Positions 56,274 to 64,000 of a stretch of 64,000 nucleotides of DNA are shown piece after piece (positions within the stretch are counted from its first letter, which is position 1; the number at the start of each line of letters is the position of its first letter). The position numbers and the translations under genes were made by a program. Source of the DNA: Pseudodonghicola xiamenensis DSM 18339 (GTDB lineage Bacteria > Pseudomonadota > Alphaproteobacteria > Rhodobacterales > Rhodobacteraceae); the NCBI RefSeq assembly GCF_000429365.1, contig NZ_AUBS01000009.1:62001-126000 (forward strand). Reading direction: 5' to 3'. The notes under the pieces are model-generated. The model was not told the DNA's origin. It ran no database searches and saw nothing but the letters and a program-made list of their open reading frames with translations.

Positions 56274-57241
56274 AGCGGCACCCTGCAGGCGACAAGATGG
56301 TTGGGGGCGATGCCCTCCAACCGCAGGCCGGGGATGTCGCAATCGGCATGATGGCGCGGGCAACGGTCGGCAAAGCGGCAGGGCGGCAGATCGGCGCGCC
56401 GTAGATCGGGCAACGATCCGGGGATGGCGCGCAGATCCTGGATACTGTCGACCAGCGAAGGCACGCTGCCCAGAAGGCCGGCGGTATAGGGATGGCGCGG
56501 GCGGGCGAAGAGCTCTGCCACAGGGGCGGTTTCGACCACATGGCCCGCGTGCATCACCACGATGCGGTCGCAATATTCCGAGGCGAGCGCCAGGTCGTGG
56601 GTGATCAGCAAAGTGGCAAGGTCTTTGGCGCGGGCGGTATCGCGGATCAGCTCCATGATCTCCGCCTGGGTGGTGACATCGAGCCCGGTGGTGGGCTCGT
56701 CTGCGATCAGCAGGTGCGGGTGGCAGGCCAGTGCGGCGGCGATGCCGATCCGCTGGCAGAGCCCGCCCGACAGCTCGAACGGATAGGCGCCCATCCGCCT
56801 TTCCGGATCGGGGATGCGGACCTGGCGCATCGCCTGCAGAACCTTTTCCTGCACCTCCGTCGGTGAGGCTGGGGTATGGCGGGCGATCACGTCGCCGATC
56901 TGCTGGCCGACCGTCCGGATCGGGTTCAACGCGGTGCGCGGGGTCTGGAAGATGATCGAGGCCTCCTTACCGCGCCAGAGGTCGCGCTCTCGGGTGCTCA
57001 TCGCCATCACGTCGCGCCCCTGGACGCGGATGTCGCCCGACAGAACCCGGGCGGCCTTGTCGAGGAACCCCATGATCGCGAAGGCGGTGACCGATTTGCC
57101 TGATCCGCTTTCGCCGACGATGCCGACGATCTCGCCCGGGGCGATGTCGAAAGAGACATTCTCCAGCACATGGACGGTGCCGTGACGGCTGCGGAAGTCC
57201 AATGTCAGATCACGGACCGAGAGGAGAGGGTTGGCACTCAT
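56270..57241 (-). CDS. Peptide-type ABC transporter ATPase (DppD-like)
   Basis: The 323-residue protein has Walker A GESGSGKS, signature LSGGLCQRIGIAAAL (Cys replaces the usual Met/Arg after GG), Walker [13 protein letters not shown] and switch LLITHDL. HPYTAGLLGSVPS and a C-terminal CRFADRCPRHHADC motif mark the oligopeptide/dipeptide group. Its start overlaps the permease stop by four bases (ATGA), and its stop overlaps the next ATPase start. Confidence 0.94.
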   Translation of the reverse strand: MSANPLLSVRDLTLDFRSRHGTVHVLENVSFDIAPGEIVGIVGESGSGKSVTAFAIMGFLDKAARVLSGDIRVQGRDVMAMSTRERDLWRGKEASIIFQTPRTALNPIRTVGQQIGDVIARHTPASPTEVQEKVLQAMRQVRIPDPERRMGAYPFELSGGLCQRIGIAAALACHPHLLIADEPTTGLDVTTQAEIMELIRDTARAKDLATLLITHDLALASEYCDRIVVMHAGHVVETAPVAELFARPRHPYTAGLLGSVPSLVDSIQDLRAIPGSLPDLRRADLPPCRFADRCPRHHADCDIPGLRLEGIAPNHLVACRVPL

Positions 57242-58110
57242 GTCCGGCTCCTCGGGTCGAGGCTGTCGCGCAGGGCGTCGCCCAGAAGGTTGAAGCAGAG
57301 GACGGCCAGCATCAGGGCAAGGCTGGGGAAGAGGAAGACCCACCATTGCCCCGAGGTGATGAAGCGGGCGCCCTCGGCCACCAGGATCCCCCATTCGGGC
57401 GTCGGCGGGCGCACCCCCATGCCGAGGAACGACAGACCGGCCGCGTTCAGCACCGCCCAGCCGAGGTTGACCGAGGCCTGGACCACCAGCGGCGACAGGA
57501 TGTTCGGCAGCAGGAAGACCAGCAGGATGCGGGCGTGCCCCGATCCACCGACGCGGGCGGCCTCGACATAGCCCAGATGGCGGCGCACGCTGACCTCGGC
57601 CCGGGCCAGACGAATGTAGAACGGCAGGTTGATGATGGCGGTGGCATAGATCACGTTCATCACCGAATTGCCCAATGCGGCGACCATCGCCATCGCCAGC
57701 ACGAACAGCGGGAAGGCCATCAGCACATCGACGAAGCGGCTGGTCACGGTGTCGACGAGACCGCCGAAATAACCCAGGACCACGCCGATCAGCGACCCGG
57801 CCACGCAGGACAGCCCCACCGCGCCGAAGGCGATTAGCATGTCGAGCCGAGTGGCCACCAGCACGCGGGAAAACACATCGCGGCCCAACTGATCGGTGCC
57901 GAACCAATAGGTGGCCGAGGGCGGCGTCAGCGCGTCCTGCGGATGGGTGGCCAGCGGGTCATGCGGCACCAGCAATGGCGCGAAGAGCGCGGCAAGAATC
58001 AGCAGGACGAAGAGACCAAAGGCGATCTGATGCAGCCGGTTCCCGGACAGGACATAGCCTAGCATGGACAGCCGGTCGCGCAGCCGGAAGGGGGAATAGG
58101 GCATCGCCAT
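57238..58110 (-). CDS. Peptide-type ABC transporter permease (DppC-like)
   Basis: The 290-residue inner-membrane protein has about six helices and the DppC-type features: HPLGTDxxGRD-like YWFGTDQLGRDVFSRVL near residue 68, DVLMAFPLFVLAMA, and the EAA loop YVEAARVGGSGHARIL near residue 180. PEWGILVAEGARFI is typical of the C-terminal periplasmic side. It pairs with the DppB-like protein; start and stop codons overlap by one base. Confidence 0.94.
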   Translation of the reverse strand: MAMPYSPFRLRDRLSMLGYVLSGNRLHQIAFGLFVLLILAALFAPLLVPHDPLATHPQDALTPPSATYWFGTDQLGRDVFSRVLVATRLDMLIAFGAVGLSCVAGSLIGVVLGYFGGLVDTVTSRFVDVLMAFPLFVLAMAMVAALGNSVMNVIYATAIINLPFYIRLARAEVSVRRHLGYVEAARVGGSGHARILLVFLLPNILSPLVVQASVNLGWAVLNAAGLSFLGMGVRPPTPEWGILVAEGARFITSGQWWVFLFPSLALMLAVLCFNLLGDALRDSLDPRSRT

Positions 58111-59120
58111 CAGTTCAGCCCCGCGCGCGGATCGACCAGCCCGGCCAGCAGGTCAGTGACAAGGTTCACGGCCAGGAAGATGCCGGCCATGATCAGCATG
58201 AAGGCCTGCAGCGGCGCGTAATCGAGCGAGATCAGGCTGTTCATCGCATAGGCGCCGATGCCGGGCCAGGCAAAGACCTTTTCCACCAGCACATTGGCCC
58301 CCAGCATGTAGGAAAACGTCATCCCCAGCGAGGTCACAACCGGCAGCATGGCGTTGCGAAAGGCATAGGTCATCACGATCTTGCGCCGGCTCAGCCCGTT
58401 GGCCCGGGCGGTGCGGATGAATTCGCTGGACAGCACGTTCAGCATCGAGGCCCGCGTCATCCGCGCCAGCGGTGCAAGGGCGAAGATCGCCATGGTGAGG
58501 CCCGGCAGCAGGATTTGCTTGAAGGCGGCCCAGGTGGTCGCCCAATCGCCCGCCAGCGGCCCGTCGATCAGCAGAAAGCCGGTGACAGTGGGCGGTTTGA
58601 ACATGAAGGGGTCGAGCCGCCCGGTGGGTTCCGGCGCGACACCCAGGATGTAATAGAACAGATAGATCAGCAGCAGCCCGGTGACGAAGGTGGGCACTGA
58701 CACCCCCATCGTCGCGATGATCCGGCAAAGCTGGTCGACCCAGGAGTCCGGCTTCAGCGCCGCCGCCACTCCCAGCGGGATCGACACGGCGATCGCCAGA
58801 AGGAAGGCAAAGACCGTCAGCTCGGCCGAGGCGGGCAGGCGGGTCAGCATCTCGGTCGCGACCGGCTGGCCGGTCGAGATCGACAGCCCCAGATCGCCGT
58901 GCCGGAGCGCGCCGAGATAGATCCAGAACTGGTCGATCAGCGATTTGTCGAGCCCGAGAGCCGCGCGGACCCGTTCGATATCCTCGGGCGACATCGCCGG
59001 GTTCGAGGCGAAGAATACCGCCGGATCGCCCGGCAGCACCCGGGTGATCAGGAAGGTGGCGATCAGCACCCCTGCGAGGGTGGGGACCGTGCTGAGGATA
59101 CGCCAGACGATCCTGCTCAT
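58110..59120 (-). CDS. Peptide-type ABC transporter permease (DppB-like)
   Basis: The 336-residue protein has six predicted helices, opening with RILSTVPTLAGVLIATFLITRVLPGDP, typical of DppB/OppB. ALGLDKSLIDQFWIYLGAL and GDLGLSISTGQPV follow, and the EAA loop is EFIRTARANGLSRRKIV near residue 237. It heads the five-gene minus-strand operon (permeases, ATPases, rhodanese). The divergent gap of 264 bases faces the molybdoenzyme gene, so both sides could share a regulator. Confidence 0.94.
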   Translation of the reverse strand: MSRIVWRILSTVPTLAGVLIATFLITRVLPGDPAVFFASNPAMSPEDIERVRAALGLDKSLIDQFWIYLGALRHGDLGLSISTGQPVATEMLTRLPASAELTVFAFLLAIAVSIPLGVAAALKPDSWVDQLCRIIATMGVSVPTFVTGLLLIYLFYYILGVAPEPTGRLDPFMFKPPTVTGFLLIDGPLAGDWATTWAAFKQILLPGLTMAIFALAPLARMTRASMLNVLSSEFIRTARANGLSRRKIVMTYAFRNAMLPVVTSLGMTFSYMLGANVLVEKVFAWPGIGAYAMNSLISLDYAPLQAFMLIMAGIFLAVNLVTDLLAGLVDPRAGLN

Positions 59121-59384
59121 ATGCGTGTCTCCCCTGGGTCGGTACAGGCAAAGCGGGGGCAGATCATGGCCGTGCCTTACCCTCTGGTTCTCACGGAAGA
59201 AAGATCAGATGATCGTTGCGGGCAAGTCCGGGTGCCGGTTTCCCGGCGCATGGGGGTGCGGCGAGGCCTTGTTTGCGATTTCCTGCAAACTGGCGATAGC
59301 ATGGATTGCCCCGATTGTGCGAGAGAAGGGGATGCGCCCCTCTGTCCGAGGGGCCTTTCCCTGAGCTGAGACCCGGAGTTCCCG

Positions 59385-61703
59385 ATGCCGACAGACCAGA
59401 GCTTCACGCTTGCCCATTGGGGGACATACCGCGTCGAAAGGCGGGCCGACGGCGAAGTGACGGCGCTGGCGGGGATGGGCGACGATCCGCTGCCCTCGGC
59501 GCTGGGGCAGTCGATGCTGGGGGCGCGGACCGACAGCGCCCGGATCGGCCAACCGATGGTGCGGGCGGGCTATCTGGAAAACGGCCCGGCCTCGCGCGCG
59601 GGGCGGGGGGCGGAGCCCTTCGTGCCGGTCGACTGGGACGCCGCCACGAGGCTTGTGGCGGCTGAGGTCGAGCGCATCCGCCAGGATCACGGTAACAGTG
59701 CCATCTTCGGTGGCTCCTATGGCTGGGCCAGCGCCGGGCGGTTTCACCATGCGCAAAGTCAGCTCCACCGCTTTCTGAACCTCGCGGGGGGCTATACCCG
59801 GTCGGTCAACACCCATAGCCACGCGGCGGCCGAGGTGATGTTGCCACATGTCATCGGCTCGACCGACGGAATGGGAGAGAACCACACGCCCTGGTCGCTG
59901 ATCTGCGGGGCCTGCGATCTTTTCGTCGCCTTCGGTGGCATCCCTGAGAAGAACACCCAGGTCAGTGCCGGCGGCGTCGCCCGGCACGAGGTCGGCACCT
60001 GGTTGGAGCGTTGTCGCGATGCCGGCACCGAGTTCGTCAACATCAGCCCGCTGCGGTCCGACATTTCGGCCAGCGTCGGGGCCGAATGGCTGCCGGTGCG
60101 CCCGGGCGGCGATACCGCGCTGATGCTGGCCCTTGCTCATGTGCTCGAGGTCGAGGGGCTGGCGGATCACGGTTTCCTCGATCGCTACACCACCGGCTTC
60201 GACCGTTTTCGCGCCTATCTGATGGGAACGGTGGACGGACAGCCGAAAGACCCCGATTGGGCTGCGCCCCTCTGCGGGGTGGCGGCGGGGGAAATTCGCG
60301 CGTTGGCCCGGCGGATGGCGCAGGGGCGGACGATGATCTCGGTCGCCTGGGCGCTGCAGCGGGCCGATCATGGCGAACAGCCGATCTGGATGGCGGTGAC
60401 ATTGGCGGCGATGCTGGGGCAGATCGGGCTGCCGGGTGGCGGCTTCGGATTCGGCTACGGCTGTTCCAATCGGGTCGGCAATACCGATCCGGCGGTGGGC
60501 TGGCCGGCGTTGCCACAATTCCGCAATCCCATCGACAGCTTCATCCCGGTGGCGCGGCTGGCAGACATGCTGCTGAACCCCGGCGCGCCCTTCAGCTATG
60601 ACGGCCGGGCGCTGAGCTATCCGGACATCCGCATGGTCTGGTGGGCGGGAGGCAACCCTTTCCATCACCAGCAGGATCTGAACAAGCTGATCGCCGCCTG
60701 GCGCCGGCCCGAGACGGTGATCGTGCAGGATGCCTGGTGGACCGCTACCGCGCGCCATGCCGATATCGTGCTGCCTTGCAGCACCACGCTGGAACGCAAC
60801 GACCTGGGCATCGCCAAGGGCGAACCGCTGCTGATCGCGATGAAGCGGCTGGCGGAGCCCTTCGGCCAGGTGAGGAGCGATTACGATATCCTGTCTGACA
60901 TCGCCCGCCATCTGGGGCTGGAACAGGCCTTTACCGAAGGCCGCGATGAAATGGGCTGGGTCCGTCACCTGTATGAGGGGGCGCAAGAGCGAGCCGCTGC
61001 CAAGGGTATTGCGCTGCCCGATTTCGATGGCTTCTGGGCCGAGGGCATCGCGCGTTTCACCTCTGATCGGGAGGGCAAGCCGCTGTTCCATGCCTTTCGC
61101 GCCGATCCTGAGGCGAACCCGCTGAACACCCCCTCCGGCAGGATCGAGATCTTTTCCGAAACCGTCGCCGGCTTCGACTATGACGATTGCCCGGGCCATC
61201 CGGTTTGGTTCGCGCCCGAGGAATGGCTGGGGACGGAGGGAGGGGAGCGGGACAGCCTGCACCTGATCTCGAACCAGCCGGTGACGCGGCTGCATGGGCA
61301 GATGGACAATGGTGCCGTCAGCCGGGCCAGCAAGATCGACGGGCGGGAGCCTGCGGCCTTCAATCCCGCCGACGCTGCCGCGCGCAGCATTGCCGAGGGC
61401 GCGCTGGTGCGGCTGTTCAACGATCGCGGTGCCTGCCTGGTCGGGGCGGTGATCTCGGAGGATGTGGCGCCGGGGGTGGTCCAGCTTGCCACTGGTGCCT
61501 GGTTCAACCCCGAGGAGCCGGGGCGCATCGGCGCGCTCGATCTGCATGGCAATCCCAATGTTCTGACACGTGACGCCGGCACCTCGCAGCTTGCCCAGGG
61601 GCCCATCGCCCACAGCGCGCTGGTGCGGGCCGAAGCGGTGACCTCGCCACAGAAACCGGTGACGGCCTTCGATCCGCCGCCGATGTACTCGCCCCGCCGT
61701 TGA
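59385..61703 (+). CDS. Cytoplasmic molybdopterin S/N-oxide reductase (BisC/DMSO reductase type)
   Basis: The 772-residue protein lacks a Tat signal and an N-terminal 4Fe-4S motif, so it resembles cytoplasmic BisC. It begins THWGxY-like AHWGTYRV. Active-site residues of DMSO reductase appear in place: Tyr112 and Trp114 in GGSYGWASAGRFHH, and the probable Mo-ligating Ser145 in THSHAAAEVMLPHVIGS. LPGGGFGFGYG and ATARHADIVLPCSTTLERND bind the two guanine dinucleotide cofactors. It should reduce a sulfoxide or N-oxide. GGAG lies six bases before ATG 59385. It is co-directional with the binding-protein gene that follows. Confidence 0.92.
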   Translation: MPTDQSFTLAHWGTYRVERRADGEVTALAGMGDDPLPSALGQSMLGARTDSARIGQPMVRAGYLENGPASRAGRGAEPFVPVDWDAATRLVAAEVERIRQDHGNSAIFGGSYGWASAGRFHHAQSQLHRFLNLAGGYTRSVNTHSHAAAEVMLPHVIGSTDGMGENHTPWSLICGACDLFVAFGGIPEKNTQVSAGGVARHEVGTWLERCRDAGTEFVNISPLRSDISASVGAEWLPVRPGGDTALMLALAHVLEVEGLADHGFLDRYTTGFDRFRAYLMGTVDGQPKDPDWAAPLCGVAAGEIRALARRMAQGRTMISVAWALQRADHGEQPIWMAVTLAAMLGQIGLPGGGFGFGYGCSNRVGNTDPAVGWPALPQFRNPIDSFIPVARLADMLLNPGAPFSYDGRALSYPDIRMVWWAGGNPFHHQQDLNKLIAAWRRPETVIVQDAWWTATARHADIVLPCSTTLERNDLGIAKGEPLLIAMKRLAEPFGQVRSDYDILSDIARHLGLEQAFTEGRDEMGWVRHLYEGAQERAAAKGIALPDFDGFWAEGIARFTSDREGKPLFHAFRADPEANPLNTPSGRIEIFSETVAGFDYDDCPGHPVWFAPEEWLGTEGGERDSLHLISNQPVTRLHGQMDNGAVSRASKIDGREPAAFNPADAAARSIAEGALVRLFNDRGACLVGAVISEDVAPGVVQLATGAWFNPEEPGRIGALDLHGNPNVLTRDAGTSQLAQGPIAHSALVRAEAVTSPQKPVTAFDPPPMYSPRR

Positions 61704-61974
61704 TCCGAGAGGCAACGGGGGGCATGCGGTTGCATCCATGCCTGCCTGCGGGGATCGCGGTCGGGCCGAATATGGATGTCATTACCGGGGACTAGTGAGG
61801 TCGCGCAAATCGTCATAAAATCGAAGCCAAGCAGTTCGCCGGGGTCCCGCGGGCGCGAGGCTTGGCCGGTTGTCCCAGCTCGGGCTCCGGGGGGAGCGAA
61901 CAAGGGTGGGCGCCAGACGTGAGGCGCGAGACACGAGCCTGCAGTCCTGCGGGCGAAGGAAAGGAAATACGATC

Positions 61975-63570
61975 ATGCAACGCCGCCAGTTTCTGAGCGC
62001 CGCCGCCGGCACCGGCGCGGCGATCATGCTGCCCCGTTCCTGGGCCCATGCGCAAAGCCGGGCCGAGAGCCTGCGGGTTCTGAGCGAGGGGGCCGCGAAT
62101 TCCTATGATGCCTTCTCTGTCGGGGTGACCCGCCAGTCGATCCAGGTGACCTGGAACATCTACGATCGGCTGGTCACCTTCGGCTATAGGGATGCCGGCG
62201 ACGGCGTCGGCTATTACGATTACTTCGATATCGAGCCGCAGCTTGCCGAAAGCTTCGAGATCGCCGACGACCAGAAGTCCATCACCTTCCGGCTGCGGGA
62301 GGGCGCCCGGTTCCACGACGGCAGCCCGGTGACGGCCGAGGATGTGAAATGGTCTCTGGACCGGGTGGTTGCCAGCCCGATCGGGGCGGCGCAGTTCCGC
62401 ACCGGGTCGATGACCTCGCCCGATCAATTCGTCGTGGTTGACGATCTGACGATCCGTATCGACCTGCCGCAGCCCGATCGTTTCGCCCTGCCGAACCTGG
62501 CGCTGACCTATCCGATCATCGTCAATTCCAATCTGGCCAAGCAACATGCCACCGCCGAGGACCCCTTTGCGATGGAATGGCTCAGAACCAACCCGGCCGG
62601 GGGCGGGGCGTTCCGGGTTGCCCAGGCCGAAGCTGGCGAACGCATGCTGTTCGAACGTAACGACGATTGGAAGAGCGGCAAGCTGCCCGGCTTCAAGCGG
62701 GTGCTGTGGCAGACCGTGCCGGCGGCGGAAACCCGGGTTGCCTCGCTGTTGCGGGGGGATGCGGATATCGTTCAGGACCTGCCGCCGAAGGACGTGCAGC
62801 GGCTGCTGGACAACGAACAGATAAAGGTCGTGGGTGTTCCGACCTCGAGCTTTCATTTCATCGCCATGAACAGCCAGATGGCGCCTTTCGACAATCGGCT
62901 GGTGCGGCAGGCCATCGCCTTCGCGCTGCCCTATGAGGACATGTTCAACACCGCGTTGTTTGGTCGGGGCAAGCCGCTGCATGGCGGCAGGCCGGGCCGC
63001 CCCGACAGCATCGCCTATCCGCAACAGAGCGGTTATGACACCGATCTGGACAAGGCCCGGACGCTGCTGGCCGAGGCGGGCTATCCGGAAGGGTTCAAGA
63101 CCACGTTTTCCTATGAACTCTCACTGGCCACCATCGCCGAGCCGGTGGCGCTGCTGTTGCAGGAGGCATTGGCCAAGATCGGTATCGAGGTTGAGATCGT
63201 GAAGGTTCCCGCGGGCCAGCTTGGCACCCTGCTGCAGGAGAAGAAGGTGCCCTTCTATTTCGAAAGCTCGATCTCCTATCTGGCGGATCCGGATTATTTC
63301 TTCCGGGTGTTCTATACCGGACAATCGCGCTGGAATTTCGGATCCTATCAGAACGACACATTCGACGCGCTGGTCAAAGCCTCCCGTTACGAGGCCGACA
63401 AGGGGGCGTATCAGGAGCAGGTGAAATCCATGATCGAGATGGTCAAGGAGGATGTCCCGATCATCATCCTGTGGAACCCGGCGCTGGAAGTGGGGATGCA
63501 GAAGGATATCGAAGGCTATGCCTATGCGTTCCATCGGCAACTGGAGATGAAAACGCTCTATCGCGGCTGA
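61975..63570 (+). CDS. ABC transporter substrate-binding protein, peptide/opine type
   Basis: The 531-residue SBP_bac_5-family protein has a Tat-like signal (RRQFLSAAAGTGAA at 3-16, cleavage after SWAHAQ). FRLREGARFHDGSPVTAEDVKWSL near residue 105 is the family hallmark, and RQAIAFALPYEDM follows near 308. ATG 61975 has AAGGAAA eight bases upstream. It most likely delivers substrate to the DppBC-like permease encoded divergently at 57238-59120, since that operon has no binding-protein gene. The protein shares family but not close sequence with the one at the left edge of the window. Confidence 0.95.
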   Translation: MQRRQFLSAAAGTGAAIMLPRSWAHAQSRAESLRVLSEGAANSYDAFSVGVTRQSIQVTWNIYDRLVTFGYRDAGDGVGYYDYFDIEPQLAESFEIADDQKSITFRLREGARFHDGSPVTAEDVKWSLDRVVASPIGAAQFRTGSMTSPDQFVVVDDLTIRIDLPQPDRFALPNLALTYPIIVNSNLAKQHATAEDPFAMEWLRTNPAGGGAFRVAQAEAGERMLFERNDDWKSGKLPGFKRVLWQTVPAAETRVASLLRGDADIVQDLPPKDVQRLLDNEQIKVVGVPTSSFHFIAMNSQMAPFDNRLVRQAIAFALPYEDMFNTALFGRGKPLHGGRPGRPDSIAYPQQSGYDTDLDKARTLLAEAGYPEGFKTTFSYELSLATIAEPVALLLQEALAKIGIEVEIVKVPAGQLGTLLQEKKVPFYFESSISYLADPDYFFRVFYTGQSRWNFGSYQNDTFDALVKASRYEADKGAYQEQVKSMIEMVKEDVPIIILWNPALEVGMQKDIEGYAYAFHRQLEMKTLYRG

Positions 63571-63593
63571 GCGCGAGGCGGAAACGGGGAAGC

Positions 63594-63611
63594 GGCGGTC
63601 TTCGGGCCGCC
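63594..63611 (+). terminator. Probable terminator after the binding-protein gene
   Basis: GGCGGTC (63594-63600) and GGCCGCC (63605-63611) enclose a C(TTCG)G tetraloop, 23 bases after the stop; the T-tract (CTTT) is weak. Confidence 0.55.
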
Positions 63612-63702
63612 CTTTGGGGGGAGTATTCGGCGGATCGCGCCTTCATAGATTTCGCGGCCAGGAAAATCTTGAAACACCAGGAATTTCAATCCGGGTAAAC
63701 GA

Positions 63703-63873
63703 TCATTCCGGCAATATTACTGCCTCTGGACCTGTTGTGCCTTCCCCCGGGCGCTCTTCTCTTTCCTTTTGCTGCTCGCGCTCTCCGTCCCGGTGCGACT
63801 TGAGCGACAGGAAGATAGCTGCGCCAAGAACGGAGACCTTGAAGACACCTAAGCAAATCGGGACCCAAATCAT
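63703..63873 (-). CDS. Small single-pass membrane protein (56 residues)
   Basis: I take the start at ATG 63871-63873 because AAGGAAG lies seven bases upstream on the minus strand. The product has one strong membrane helix (IWVPICLGVFKVSVLGAAIFLSL, about residues 2-24) followed by a charged tail rich in Arg and Glu (SHRDGEREQQKEREERPGEG). The frame stays open upstream to GTG 63991 and beyond, so a longer protein is possible, though that part looks less protein-like. Function is unknown; there is no link to neighbours on the other strand. Confidence 0.45.
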   Translation of the reverse strand: MIWVPICLGVFKVSVLGAAIFLSLKSHRDGEREQQKEREERPGEGTTGPEAVILPE

Positions 63874-64000
63874 TTGCCGCTTCCTTGTTTCTTTCAGTTT
63901 GCGGTGCGCGTCGGTATGCCAATCCCCGGGCTTCGGCCATATTTCGGTGACCAACTTGAGGCGGGGGTGACACAGCCGAAGGAGCTGCGGCACGCTTAAT

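Noticed and set aside
59205..61739. 844-residue minus-strand frame opposite the molybdoenzyme gene
   Set aside because: It is an antisense shadow; the plus strand shows the molybdenum cofactor-binding motifs.

Overview
The window is 64 kb of GC-rich chromosome from an alphaproteobacterium, almost certainly Rhodobacterales (Rhodobacteraceae). Three things point there. A SAM/SAH-type riboswitch, a class known essentially from Rhodobacterales, lies in front of metK. The housekeeping blocks phoH-ybeY-corC-lnt-metK and aroA-(membrane protein)-cmk / rpsA-ihfB-lapA-trpF-trpB are typical of the group. Several proteins belong to families common there (MaoC-Pta fusion, short RTX protein, small secreted proteins). 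No prophage, insertion sequence, integrase or CRISPR array was seen.

Layout. 1-2.4 kb: the end of a peptide-type ABC transporter operon (fused double ATPase, then a Tat-exported binding protein cut by the window edge). 2.6-8.9 kb: a methyltransferase, the MaoC-Pta/AckA acyl-phosphate pair and ileS. 9.1-13.3 kb: an unknown protein, miaB, a small secreted protein, and an OmpA-like protein beside a lipoprotein that shares a domain with it. 13.4-18.8 kb: phoH, ybeY, corC-like, lnt, riboswitch and metK. 18.9-22.9 kb: a ClpP-fold secreted protein, trmB, aroA, a membrane protein and cmk. An aldo/keto reductase and an acyl-CoA ligase then stand between cmk and rpsA. 25.5-30.6 kb: rpsA with a hairpin-bearing leader, ihfB, lapA-like, trpF, trpB. 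30.6-38.6 kb is mostly minus strand: a monooxygenase-fold protein, DUF2237, a serine hydrolase, DUF2332, pth, an RTX protein, rplY, an lldD-type dehydrogenase and trpA. 38.9-42.4 kb: ychF, tRNA-Ser(GCU), and a TPR-glycosyltransferase-like gene surrounded by unusually long non-coding DNA.

The accessory part is 43-64 kb. First comes a tight three-gene minus-strand operon: a transglutaminase fused to a DUF2126 putative amidoligase, a circularly permuted ATP-grasp/alpha-E protein, and a second transglutaminase. This is a predicted peptide-ligating and peptide-cleaving system whose product is unknown. Next is a plus-strand set of catabolic-looking genes: a flavin monooxygenase-like protein, a 3-hydroxyacyl-CoA dehydrogenase-like protein and a 3-hydroxyaspartate/D-threonine aldolase-like protein. 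Finally there is a two-sided transport and reduction locus. An ABC permease/ATPase operon ending in a rhodanese runs one way; a cytoplasmic DMSO/biotin-sulfoxide-reductase-type molybdoenzyme and a Tat-exported binding protein run the other. The parts suggest import and reduction of an S- or N-oxide, which is an inference.

All calls come from reading motifs and translations by eye. No database search was run.
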